52,500 bases of DNA from contig RFOM01000024.1 in assembly GCA_009926615.1 (NCBI GenBank), positions 1 through 52,500 of the forward strand. The letters are read 5' to 3'. This DNA comes from Pseudomonadota bacterium. Its GTDB lineage: Bacteria > Bdellovibrionota_B > Oligoflexia > Silvanigrellales > Silvanigrellaceae. Of this stretch, positions 45,025 through 52,500 are shown in pieces (position 1 is the first letter of the stretch; the number at the start of each line of letters is the position of its first letter). Under the pieces are notes generated by a model that did no database searches, had not been told where the DNA came from, and was given only the letters and a program-made list of their open reading frames with translations. The position numbers were made by a program, and so were the translations under genes.

Positions 45025-46752
45025 ATGCAATACGATAACGGCCACACATACACAACCCTCCGCAAGAGCTACGCAACACAAATCGCTTGTTTCGTGTTGA
45101 CGACACTCGCGTGCGTAGACAGAGTCGGGTGTGGGTATGTCATAGAAGAAAACAGCGTTCTCGTTCCTTCGTCCTCTGAATATCACGCATACGAGAATTC
45201 GTGGAGTGTCAATTTCAAAAACGTGGACTTGGTAGACTTTGACATTTTGTTCATAGAGGTATGTGTCGAAAAACCTTGTCCCGCGCAGTTAGATCGGAGT
45301 TCGGGTCTCTTAAGTTGCAACGACATTTCTCAGACTTTCAATACCAGCGTGTGGTTCAATCAATACGTTTCGAACCAGATTGAGGTCTCTCCGGAATTGT
45401 TTTGTGATAAGATGCACGCCATGCCCGACAGCGTGCAGATTGACTCGAATGTTGTGATGAAGGACGTGATGGGGCGCGCGTCGATGACTATACGCCAGCC
45501 ACTTTCGCTTCAAATAGTGAACGACCCTGACATGCTTCAACTCGTGGGACGCGAAGTCAATGCCACAGAGGAGGGTCTAAATACAACGCGGCCCGTCTTT
45601 GAGATAATGTTGCGAATAACACAAGTGTTGAAGCTTCAGCGCCTCTTTGCTTATCACCAGTCGCTCGTGCGCGTGGTGGTCGTCACCCCGACCGTGTCTT
45701 CGATCACGTTCAGCATACAAAACCCATGCACGGCGCGGGGATATACGGCGCCCGAATTCGGCGCTGTGAGTCTCAAGCAAATTGAACAGCGTGAGCGTTG
45801 CATGTGGACGTGCCGCATAGACTTGCTGCGCCAGCCGTACAACTCCATTCCTCCCACTGTAGAGCAATTGAACGAATCCCGTCCCGAATACGCAGTTTTG
45901 GACACCAAGTACGCGTGCCGGGCGCTGCCGCAACACTGGGTGGCCATTTACTTCGGCTTTGAGATACACACGCATATGATAGCGACTTCCAGTGAATACA
46001 CACAGATTCTGTACGACGCCCTAGACCGCATGGCGCGAGCCATCGAAACGGACTTTGAAAAACACGACATGGAGGTGATAGTCGCCCTGTCCGTGCACAA
46101 CAGCATCTACCACCCCGTTCGCTTTCGAGAACAGCTCCAGACCCATGCGGAGGCCACATGCATGCTCACGCAGTGTGAAAACACTTGGTTTCCAGATATC
46201 AAAGGGTGGACAAACCAGCACTTCGTGTACGCCGAAGCGCGTCGGCGGCCTGTACGGGTCGACCAGCACAGCGAGTTGCACGGATCCGGAGCAGGCGCGC
46301 ACGCACGCAGGGCGTCTGTCCCTGCGACGGGACTGCGCCGACGGACAATGGGCATGCACACCCTCTTTGTCGACGGTGTTATGATCGGCAAGACGCTCGA
46401 GGTGCTGGTGGAGGACGCCGATCGCCTCCAGGTCATCAGCTATCTACGCGATTCAGTCTACGACATGGGCGAAATGATGGTCTTATTCTCGAACACTCTC
46501 CAAATTTCCAGTGTAGAAGACTTTGACATTGCGGGCGTCGTCGGATTTGTCGCTCCGAATGCGTTACCTCCACCCAGGAACCCGCCGAATAAGTCTACCT
46601 ACTGGATTCCGAACTACATTGTGATCATAATATCGATCTCGCTCATTGTCTCAGGCGTCATGGTGCTGGTGTGCGTGCTGTGTGTCCGAGAGGTGATTGC
46701 AAAGCGCCGGCGACGGCGCGAGGAGCACGAGGACTTCGAAGACGGCCTCTGA
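45025..46752 (+). CDS. Type I membrane glycoprotein
   Basis: A 575-residue protein. The N-terminus (MQYDNGHTYTTLRKSYATQI then ACFVLTTLACV) acts as a signal sequence. The ectodomain of about 480 residues has several cysteines and sequons such as NTS, NAT and NTT. A single membrane segment (YIVIIISISLIVSGVMVLVC, about 530-550) is followed by a short tail, first very basic (AKRRRRREEH) and then acidic. It is a good candidate for a virion envelope or host-surface protein. No fusion peptide or known fold is seen. Confidence 0.75.
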   Translation: MQYDNGHTYTTLRKSYATQIACFVLTTLACVDRVGCGYVIEENSVLVPSSSEYHAYENSWSVNFKNVDLVDFDILFIEVCVEKPCPAQLDRSSGLLSCNDISQTFNTSVWFNQYVSNQIEVSPELFCDKMHAMPDSVQIDSNVVMKDVMGRASMTIRQPLSLQIVNDPDMLQLVGREVNATEEGLNTTRPVFEIMLRITQVLKLQRLFAYHQSLVRVVVVTPTVSSITFSIQNPCTARGYTAPEFGAVSLKQIEQRERCMWTCRIDLLRQPYNSIPPTVEQLNESRPEYAVLDTKYACRALPQHWVAIYFGFEIHTHMIATSSEYTQILYDALDRMARAIETDFEKHDMEVIVALSVHNSIYHPVRFREQLQTHAEATCMLTQCENTWFPDIKGWTNQHFVYAEARRRPVRVDQHSELHGSGAGAHARRASVPATGLRRRTMGMHTLFVDGVMIGKTLEVLVEDADRLQVISYLRDSVYDMGEMMVLFSNTLQISSVEDFDIAGVVGFVAPNALPPPRNPPNKSTYWIPNYIVIIISISLIVSGVMVLVCVLCVREVIAKRRRRREEHEDFEDGL

Positions 46753-47021
46753 GAGTCTGTGTCGTCAAACAGCACTGCTGCACGAGCGGGCCTTTGCGCT
46801 GCGGCGCGCGCGGCGCGCGCGGCGCGGCGCGCAGCGTGTGAGCGCGCATTCTGCGCCCGGCTATCAGGAAAGTGTCTGTGGGCATGCACTGGCTGCTGGC
46901 CGCGGCGCGGCGGCGCGCGACCCGGTCTCCAACTCTTGATTTGTGTATACACATTCGTGCGCTGAAATTTGATTTTTGTACCACAGAGTAAAATCTTAAA
47001 AACAACTCATAGTCCCCGAGT
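46753..47021. other. Gap with GC-rich simple repeat
   Basis: No gene supported. At about 46798-46835 lies a GCGCGC/GGCGCG-rich stretch that can form strong hairpins, just downstream of the glycoprotein stop. A GTCTCCAAC copy of the promoter-associated element is at 46925-46933. Confidence 0.5.
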
Positions 47022-47051
47022 GTCTCCAACTTCCCCTGAACTCTATATAAG
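47022..47051 (+). promoter_or_regulatory. Promoter: GTCTCCAAC element plus TATA box
   Basis: GTCTCCAACTTCCCC (47022 on), the reverse complement of the element at 41 kb, is followed by CTATATAAG (47043-47051), about 45 nt before the ATG at 47095. Confidence 0.5.
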
Positions 47052-47094
47052 CCTCGACAAGAAGACATCTGAACCCAACGGCGTTTGCCACACA

Positions 47095-47692
47095 ATGACA
47101 CTCACGGAGACCCAGCCTGTGACGGTGGAAGCTAAGCAGGATCCCGCCGCCGAGGTGGAGACCCCGGTGCTTGCTACCGCCGAGACGGCGGAGGCCGGGA
47201 AGGAAGCCGGTGCAGTGGCGGAGGCCGGGAAGGAAGCCGGTGCAGTGGCGGGCGGAGGCCGGGAAGGAAGCCGGTGCAGTGGCGGAGGCCGGGAAGGAAG
47301 CCGGTGCAGTGGCGGAGGCCGGGAAGGAAGCCGGTGCAGTGGCGGAGGCGGAGCTTTACACGGGCTTGTTTCCAAAGGACTGCAAGCACACCGCTCAAGA
47401 GATGGTGCTACTCGCCAACCCAGAGCTCGAGACAAGTGTTTTGCAGGTAGAGCACTTTTTGAAGGTGGAGGAGTTTGCGACAGAAGCCTTTCTGCGTGCC
47501 ACTGAGCTCCAGCGCACTGCGATGCGCTTCCGGATGTTCAACGGCGCCAACGAGGCCGACGCGCGCACCTCCGTGGCGAAGTCTCAGGGGATCGACATTG
47601 CGCTGTTGTTCGGCGTCTCGTCGGAGGACAAGGCTATAGCCACAGTGTTGTTCGACAAGAAAGACCGGAAGCGCAAGGACCCAGACGCTTAG
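47095..47692 (+). CDS. EAGKEAGAVA-repeat protein interrupted by a 4-nt frameshift
   Basis: The gene starts at MTLTETQPVTVEAKQDP and runs into 30-bp repeats that encode EAGKEAGAVA. Five repeats are present (47191-47344), but four extra bases, GGCG at 47251-47254, lie between the second and third. The frame from the ATG then goes into a low-quality stretch, while the frame open after the insertion continues with the same EAGKEAGAVA repeat and a good folded domain (LYTGLFPKDCKHTAQEM ... to a stop at 47692). Removing four bases gives one 197-residue protein. The C-terminal part is charged and helical (VLQVEHFLKVEEFATEAFLR). Function unknown. The break could be an assembly error, a mutation or a slippage site. 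Confidence 0.6.
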
Positions 47693-47768
47693 GTTTTTGC
47701 TAGCCCTGTTGAAGCTGGGTCCGGATTCGGCGTGTGTGAATGTTGACAGCGCGCAATTTCGTATATCC

Positions 47769-47969
47769 ATGAAAGTTTTTATGACATGGACGCCAGCAAC
47801 AAATGTAGGGTTATATTTTGATGAAGAATGTGTGGATGGTGAGAAGTTGATAGTAAAATGTGCAAAGCATCGAGCTAAGGCAGGGAACGCATGGAGAGCA
47901 TTTCGGAGAGCTCGAAGACTTGAAAAGGAAATGGAGTTGAAAAGGGAAATTGATGATTTAATTTACTAA
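47769..47969 (+). CDS. Small basic protein, 66 aa
   Basis: The frame from the ATG at 47769 (MKVFMTWTPATNVGLYFDE) is open for 66 residues; the C-terminal half is a basic helix (AWRAFRRARRLEKEMELKRE). No good TATA box at the usual distance. Its composition is AT-richer than the preceding gene. A real gene is plausible but not proven. Confidence 0.35.
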   Translation: MKVFMTWTPATNVGLYFDEECVDGEKLIVKCAKHRAKAGNAWRAFRRARRLEKEMELKREIDDLIY

Positions 47970-48039
47970 GCACTTGATAGTAAATGTCTGTACAAGACGA
48001 GCCTCTGTGTCGTTGGTCGCCAATGCAGCACTGACGCGT

Positions 48040-49023
48040 CTATCTAACAAACGAGTATCGCTTAACAGTGTTCGTTGTAGATGAATAGTGTATGTGATTA
48101 TTGGAAACCAATGCATCCCAATTCTCGTGTCCCAGTGCCTCGGAGAGCTTCTGTTTCACTACACAACGGAGTGGAACGTTTGCTGACAACGAGTGTCTCG
48201 CCTGCGTTTGGTGAAAGATAAAGTGTGCGCGCTTGACGTCAAGTTTCGATATATTCCCGCGAATCATCCATTTTTTTGCGAGTGTCGACTCTGTGACGAA
48301 CAGCATGTCGAAACACGTGGCACAGAGAACCCGATGGCGCGCATTCTCCGCATCGACACTCTGCCACTTTGGCTCTCGCTGGAAGCAATTCATGCAAAAC
48401 AGCACGCCTCTCATGACACATAGAATTCTGTAGTTTATTCGTGGAAGAGGAACGACTGGAACATTCTTGATCATGATAAGAATTTCGTGTTCGGTGTTAA
48501 TTATGAGAGAGTCGTGCTTGTCCAAGATGCCTCTCAAGAGCATTTCGCCCAGACCTTCGCACTTTTTGTCCTGGTAACTCTTCACATCCATTATCTCCCA
48601 TGACTTTATGTCCGCTGAAACTTCTTTGAGCTCAAGAAAACGATCGACGACACTTTTATCTCCGCAAACCCGGATTTTGTCTATGGGCAAGCGAATACGC
48701 AACCTGACACTCAAGTAGTTTGAGACAATAGGAACGACATTGAAGCGCCACACGTGCTGCAGTAAAGGCTTGTCGATCACCACTGAGCCGAAAAACGCGG
48801 AGCGTTCGAAATCGAAGACGACGTGTGACGTGTGTGATATTGGTGCCCATCGCTCGAAGAAATAACCATTCCACATGAGGTGACGCTGGAAGGTCGACGC
48901 AAGGTGCTTGTCTATAAGTGAAAGGTAGTTGCGACATACCATGGTGCAGCGCAAAAGGTCTATAGTGGCAAGCCTTTGAAACACAGAGCACAAAATGTCC
49001 CTGCTCATCATAACAACTTCCAT
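48040..49023 (-). CDS. F-box protein with Cys pairs
   Basis: A 327-residue protein. The N-terminus has an F-box: DILCSVFQRLATIDLLRC followed by TMVCRNYLSLIDKHL. Near residues 211-240 there are two Cys pairs, CMNCF and CATCF, spaced like a zinc-binding module, followed by a helical piece (STLAKKWMIRGNISKLDVKR) that resembles a stretch seen after such Cys pairs in other F-box/XPA-like proteins. It would bring a target to the host SCF ligase. Good F-box call; zinc module probable. Confidence 0.65.
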   Translation of the reverse strand: MEVVMMSRDILCSVFQRLATIDLLRCTMVCRNYLSLIDKHLASTFQRHLMWNGYFFERWAPISHTSHVVFDFERSAFFGSVVIDKPLLQHVWRFNVVPIVSNYLSVRLRIRLPIDKIRVCGDKSVVDRFLELKEVSADIKSWEIMDVKSYQDKKCEGLGEMLLRGILDKHDSLIINTEHEILIMIKNVPVVPLPRINYRILCVMRGVLFCMNCFQREPKWQSVDAENARHRVLCATCFDMLFVTESTLAKKWMIRGNISKLDVKRAHFIFHQTQARHSLSANVPLRCVVKQKLSEALGHENWDALVSNNHIHYSSTTNTVKRYSFVR

Positions 49024-49166
49024 TGTGATAGTACGGATGTATGCCCGGAGCGATCGTTGAAGGACTACGACTGGCCGTGAAGACTGTGAATTTTACGAGC
49101 CCATCATGACGATAGACCGTTTAAACACATTGCCACGTAATCATATGCAAGCAAAAATAAATTATA

Positions 49167-49440
49167 AAATGCATCAATTCGCATAGTTTTGCAGGGTTTT
49201 CAAAATAAATGACAGTGAACAAGAAAAGCGCACCGATTGGGATTGTTGCATGGGTTCGCGGAGAAAATATCGGAGCACGCAAAGCGCACCGATTGGGATT
49301 GTTGCATGGGTTCGCGGAGAAAATATCGGAGCATAAAACGCATCGATTCGAATTGTTGCGCACGTTTCAAGCGCAAAATACGTCGCCGCTCAAAAAGCCT
49401 TGTTTCGAATTGTTGCCCAAAGTTTCGTGTGATATAGCGA
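49167..49440. repeat. Array of about five 56-bp repeats
   Basis: Two nearly identical 56-bp copies (49225-49280 and 49281-49336) share ACCGATTGGGATTGTTGCAT. They are flanked by three diverged copies (from about 49167, 49337 and 49394) that keep the ATTGTTGC core or part of it. The array fills the space between the F-box gene start and the ankyrin gene. It could be an iteron-like replication or control region. Confidence 0.8.
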
Positions 49441-49456
49441 GCTAAAACATCAAAAT

Positions 49457-51337
49457 ATGGAAAAAAAAAACGGAAAGTCGGCCCGCGAGTCTCCAACATC
49501 CCCATTAAATTACGCGCTGGATCCTTGTACAAAGGAAGAGTGCTCTGCCATGGAGAAACTGGCATTCATGTTCGAAGAAGGGATGCTGGCAAGGCATATG
49601 AGTTTTGCAGAGTCTATGCGTCTGTGTATGGTGAACAAAGACTTCAAGGCACTGCATTTGAGAACATGGCGAAATGTATGGCGCTCCCGTGTTCGCGACC
49701 TGACGACGTCTCTCCCTGCGCAAGCCGACTGGATGCAAGAGCCGTCGGCGTTGATCCTTGCAGGCATGGACGCCGGAATGGATGACTATGTGCTGGGGCT
49801 TCTCGAGCCTTTGACAGAGCTCGAGCATCAGACTTCGTCCGAGCACTTCATTTCCAGGCTCTGTCTGTTCGTGTTCCGCGCCTTGGACCTCCAGCGCTTG
49901 GAGATCATGTGCTCGCTTCTCGAGAATGGCTCCCGCGAGCTTTCGATGGCCGCGAACGACCGCGGGTGCTCATTGCTGTGGCTCAGCGCGCGCCGGGGGT
50001 GGGCCGCTGGCGTGCAGCTGCTGCTGGCGTTGGGGGACAGCCGCGGCACGCTTCCCCAGCTGCTCATGCAGGCAAACCACAGGGGAGAGAACTGCCTGCA
50101 CGTGGCTGTGCAGCATGGACAAACAGGCGTGGTCCGTGCACTGCTGGTCGCAGCCGCTAGCTGTGGCATGATACGTATCTTCGTTCTGTGGCGATCGCAT
50201 GCCGGGGAGACCTGCCTCTACGTTGGCGCGGCGGGTGGACACCTCGAAATAGTGATGATGCTCCTGGCGACCGCCCGTGATTGCGAGGCCACGCGCGAGT
50301 TGTGCGCGCTCGCGAAGAATAACGGCAACAGCTGCCTTCACATCAGCATCCACAACAGGTACCATGAAGTCGCCAGGGTGCTTGTCAAGAGTTTCGGGCA
50401 GCAGCTTGTGATGATGGCGAAGAACAACGGTGTGACCTGTCTGTGGATCAGCGCCCAGAATGGAGATCTTGCGATGGTGATGGAACAGCTCGCGGCGGCC
50501 GGAGATAGGGCGCTCGAGCTGCTATTTGCGAAGAAGTCGAACGGGGTGAGCTGTGTCTGGATCAGCGCGCAGAATGGACACGCCGAGGTGGTGAGAGCAC
50601 TGCTGCAGGCGGCTGGAGTGCACGCGCGCGAGCTCCTGATGGTCACCAGAGACGACGGCGCAAGTTGCCTCTGGGCTGCAGCGCAGAATGGATACATCGA
50701 GGTTATCGACGTCCTGCTCGCATTCTCAGACAGAGAGCTTTTGATGCTGACGAGACACGACGGCGAAAGTTGCCTGTACGTCAGCGCCGAGAATGGCTAT
50801 GTCCGGGTGATGAAGCGCCTTTTGGCGGTAGGAGGCCGGGACCTGGCGATCCTCAGGAAAAACGACGGCTGCAGCTGTCTGTTTGCTTGCTCGGCCGGTG
50901 GACAAGAAATGGCGACAGAAATTCTTCTCAAGCAGTACGGAAAGGAGCTTCTCCCGCTCACGAGAGCCGACGGCTGCAGCTGTCTGCACATCAGCGTGTA
51001 CATGGGGTATGAGAATGTGTTCAAGCTGCTTCTGCATGCGAGTAAAGAGGCTGGCGTGGAAAGCGCCATGCTCTCGATGACCACGGTCGACGGGAGCAGC
51101 TGTCTCTTCGTGAGCGTGCAGATGGGGTATCCGTCGATTACCCGCAAGCTTATTGAAGAAGGGGGGGCGAAGCTGCTGGCAATGAAGCGCAAGGACGGCA
51201 CGAGCTGCCTCGCGGTCGTCAGGAACAACCTCATGCGGCTGGGGTCCTACTGCGCGGCGAAATTAAAGTGTCAGCACACACAGGTGTTGACTATCGTCGA
51301 GAAGGCATGCCTTCGGTATGGCGTGGAGCTCGAGTAG
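49457..51337 (+). CDS. Ankyrin-repeat protein with F-box-like N-terminus
   Basis: A 626-residue protein; the second Met at 49550 is an alternative start, because a GTCTCCAAC element lies just before it. Residues about 32-75 (MEKLAFMFEEGMLARHM, then CMVNKDFKALHLRTWRNVWR) look like a weak F-box. From about 165 on there are 12-13 ankyrin repeats of about 33 residues with the pattern D-G-x-S-C-L-x-x-S-A-Q-N-G-H-x-E-V. The 'SCL' variant is frequent in algal and stramenopile proteins. Ankyrin proteins with F-box-like ends occur in poxviruses and act as ubiquitin-ligase adaptors. AATAAA follows the stop. Confidence 0.82.
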   Translation: MEKKNGKSARESPTSPLNYALDPCTKEECSAMEKLAFMFEEGMLARHMSFAESMRLCMVNKDFKALHLRTWRNVWRSRVRDLTTSLPAQADWMQEPSALILAGMDAGMDDYVLGLLEPLTELEHQTSSEHFISRLCLFVFRALDLQRLEIMCSLLENGSRELSMAANDRGCSLLWLSARRGWAAGVQLLLALGDSRGTLPQLLMQANHRGENCLHVAVQHGQTGVVRALLVAAASCGMIRIFVLWRSHAGETCLYVGAAGGHLEIVMMLLATARDCEATRELCALAKNNGNSCLHISIHNRYHEVARVLVKSFGQQLVMMAKNNGVTCLWISAQNGDLAMVMEQLAAAGDRALELLFAKKSNGVSCVWISAQNGHAEVVRALLQAAGVHARELLMVTRDDGASCLWAAAQNGYIEVIDVLLAFSDRELLMLTRHDGESCLYVSAENGYVRVMKRLLAVGGRDLAILRKNDGCSCLFACSAGGQEMATEILLKQYGKELLPLTRADGCSCLHISVYMGYENVFKLLLHASKEAGVESAMLSMTTVDGSSCLFVSVQMGYPSITRKLIEEGGAKLLAMKRKDGTSCLAVVRNNLMRLGSYCAAKLKCQHTQVLTIVEKACLRYGVELE

Positions 51338-51353
51338 TTGGCCTTGAGTTTTT

Positions 51354-51359
51354 AATAAA
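51354..51359 (+). terminator. Poly(A) signal
   Basis: AATAAA about 15 nt after the stop of the ankyrin gene. Confidence 0.55.
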
Positions 51360-51395
51360 GTCATTGAGCGCGCCGCCCGTGTGCGCGTGGTACCC

Positions 51396-51752
51396 ATGTC
51401 AGTTTATGTTTGCCACGCCTATCAGCTGCTTCCAGGCGACGCGTGTCCAGACTACGTTTATCGCTATCGCTTTCTCGGACAGGCTTTCCCCGAGTGCTTC
51501 TCTGAAAAAGAGCTGGGCACCGCGTTCTGGGCACTCATGGCCAAGTGCCGCTCCGGCTTTAGCAACATAGAAGAGGGCGAAAGCGTTGCCGCGTGGCTGA
51601 GCTCGACACACGCACTCTGGAATGCCAAGCGCTTCACGGGCTGGGACCCGCGGACCGGACTGGCCTTTCGCTTCGAGACAGTAGAGCAGAGCCTCGTGCC
51701 CGGGCAGAGGTGGGGCTGGGTGCTGGAAAAGCCCAGAGCGCGCCGGAGATAA
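51396..51752 (+). CDS. Small unassigned protein, 118 aa
   Basis: First ATG is at 51396 (MSVYVCHAYQLLPGD). A compact soluble protein with Cys, Trp and Tyr residues (DYVYRYRFLGQAFPECFSEKE, WALMAKCRSGF) and a basic end. It follows the ankyrin gene closely, and no good TATA box is seen, so it may be read from a nearby start. No family recognised. Confidence 0.5.
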   Translation: MSVYVCHAYQLLPGDACPDYVYRYRFLGQAFPECFSEKELGTAFWALMAKCRSGFSNIEEGESVAAWLSSTHALWNAKRFTGWDPRTGLAFRFETVEQSLVPGQRWGWVLEKPRARRR

Positions 51753-51789
51753 GACACGCGACGCAGACGCGTCCAGGACGACATGCTCT

Positions 51790-51795
51790 TTTATT
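51790..51795 (-). terminator. Poly(A) signal for the broken gene
   Basis: AATAAA on the minus strand about 35 nt after the end of the broken frame at 51828. Confidence 0.45.
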
Positions 51796-51827
51796 CTCGC
51801 ATAGACAACAAGAACCATGCACGTGCT

Positions 51828-52293
51828 TCACGGCACCGCGTCGTCATTCTGCCACAGCACGTCGTCCCACAGCGGGTGTCGGCCTTTCGCGCACACGCCC
51901 CACCTGCGCTCAATAGACGCCGCCGTGCACAGCGGCAGGAATACAGCACCCTCCGCAAACCAACTGCCATTGGTCACCTTCTTAAAGTGGCGCTGTAGAA
52001 GGTTTCGCGAGGCCGACTTATAGCTCAGCGGCGCTCTCCACTGGTCGAGCTTGACCTTGAGCAAATCGTCGGCGCAGACGCGAAATGCTGCGATCGGCTC
52101 TGTCGGCGCGCGGGGTCAGACAGCGTGTGGTGCATCACGCGACACGCACTGGCATGGCCAGCAGGCGGTGGGCGCGGCGCGCAAGACCTGCAAAGCCTGG
52201 AAGACGGCCATTCACGCGCGTGAGACACTCGTGGTCCATCGCAAGCGCGTCTATCCATTTGTGGACGCTGAGGTTGCTGCCGTTCCGCGGCAT
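51828..52293 (-). pseudogene. Broken gene with at least two frame changes
   Basis: On the minus strand an ATG at 52293 (MPRNGSNLSVHKWIDALAMD) opens a frame that ends at 52135. Then a second frame has VMHHTLSDPAR, and a third frame from about 52115 (APTEPIAAFRVCADDLLKV) runs to a stop at 51828 with a coding-like sequence (FKKVTNGSWFAEGAVFLPL). Joined, these look like one protein of about 150 residues. A TATA-like CTTCTATAAG is upstream and AATAAA downstream, so the unit looks once functional. Function unknown. Confidence 0.45.
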
Positions 52294-52350
52294 GCAGAGG
52301 CCCGGGAGCTCAGCGGCGCCTCCTTGGCATGCGCCGCCCCGGTCAGTGTT

Positions 52351-52380
52351 CTTATAGAAGCGTCGACGCTGGTCTCCAAG
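52351..52380. promoter_or_regulatory. Divergent promoter with GTCTCCAA element
   Basis: CTTATAGAAG (52351-52360) is a TATA box for the minus-strand broken gene. GTCTCCAAG (52372-52380), a one-base variant of the recurring element, lies between it and the plus-strand gene that starts at 52409. Confidence 0.4.
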
Positions 52381-52408
52381 TTGGAAAATACTTAAAACGG
52401 TTTTTAAC

Positions 52409-52500
52409 ATGAATCCCGCTCCACATCCGGTCGATTCCAATTCCCCGTCGTCGTCTTTTCACTCTGTAAATATTTGCTCTGATTTGTTTGCTCTGGTTTG
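52409..52500 (+). CDS. Start of a gene that runs off the window
   Basis: An ATG at 52409 opens a frame (MNPAPHPVDSNSPSSSFHSV and on) with no stop before the window ends. TACTTAAAAC lies about 15-25 nt upstream. Only 30 codons are seen; no function can be given. Confidence 0.45.
   Translation, partial: MNPAPHPVDSNSPSSSFHSVNICSDLFALV

Noticed and set aside
46145..46436. Several short frames on both strands inside the glycoprotein gene
   Set aside because: They overlap a gene with clear signal peptide, sequons and membrane anchor, and carry no features of their own.

Overview
This window looks like part of a large eukaryotic DNA virus, or of a virus-derived element in a protist genome, most probably of the Mirusviricota-like (HK97-capsid) kind. 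The main evidence is an 811-residue protein at 3888-6323 (minus strand) that reads as an HK97-fold major capsid protein with a large insertion. Coding is dense on both strands with no visible introns. Many genes have a TATA box 15-50 nt before the ATG, and many are followed by AATAAA, so transcription by a host-type RNA polymerase II system is likely. No tRNA, rRNA or CRISPR was seen, and no polymerase, terminase or helicase gene lies in this stretch. The viral assignment rests on reading the capsid sequence by eye and needs a structural search. The GCC2/GCC3 cysteine-rich proteins, ankyrin repeats and RING plus TPR-like protein are styles common in stramenopile protists such as thraustochytrids, so a host of that type is a guess.

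Layout. 1-8.5 kb is GC-rich: the end of a membrane protein, an acidic-tailed basic protein, a small protein, an alanine-rich protein split by a frameshift, the capsid gene with its neighbour, and two small membrane proteins. 8.65-10.7 kb is an AT-rich multi-pass membrane protein. 10.9-20.0 kb is GC-rich: two secreted cysteine-rich proteins, an F-box protein, an alpha/beta hydrolase and three unassigned proteins. 20.2-31.5 kb is mostly AT-rich and is dominated by a 2010-residue protein with a candidate PD-(D/E)XK nuclease motif, accompanied by small ORFans, a degenerate RING protein and a membrane protein. 31.7-39.4 kb holds a RING plus TPR-like protein, a third cysteine-rich protein, two multi-pass membrane proteins, a coiled-coil fibre-like protein with five NHTD-type motifs, a permuted NlpC/P60-like peptidase and a possible HNH protein. 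39.5-52.5 kb holds a PhyH-like 2-oxoglutarate oxygenase, a U-box-like protein, a DUF2828/vWA protein, a type I membrane glycoprotein, a second F-box protein, an ankyrin-repeat protein and several broken or small genes.

How the genes fit together. Two themes stand out. One is a virion and surface set: capsid protein, secreted cysteine-rich proteins, membrane glycoproteins and a fibre-like coiled coil. The other is host control through ubiquitin: two F-box proteins, an ankyrin protein with an F-box-like start, two RING proteins and a U-box-like protein. A recurring promoter-associated element (GTTGGAGAC), tandem repeats just after stop codons of convergent genes, and frameshifts inside GC-rich coding repeats are the most unusual DNA-level signals.
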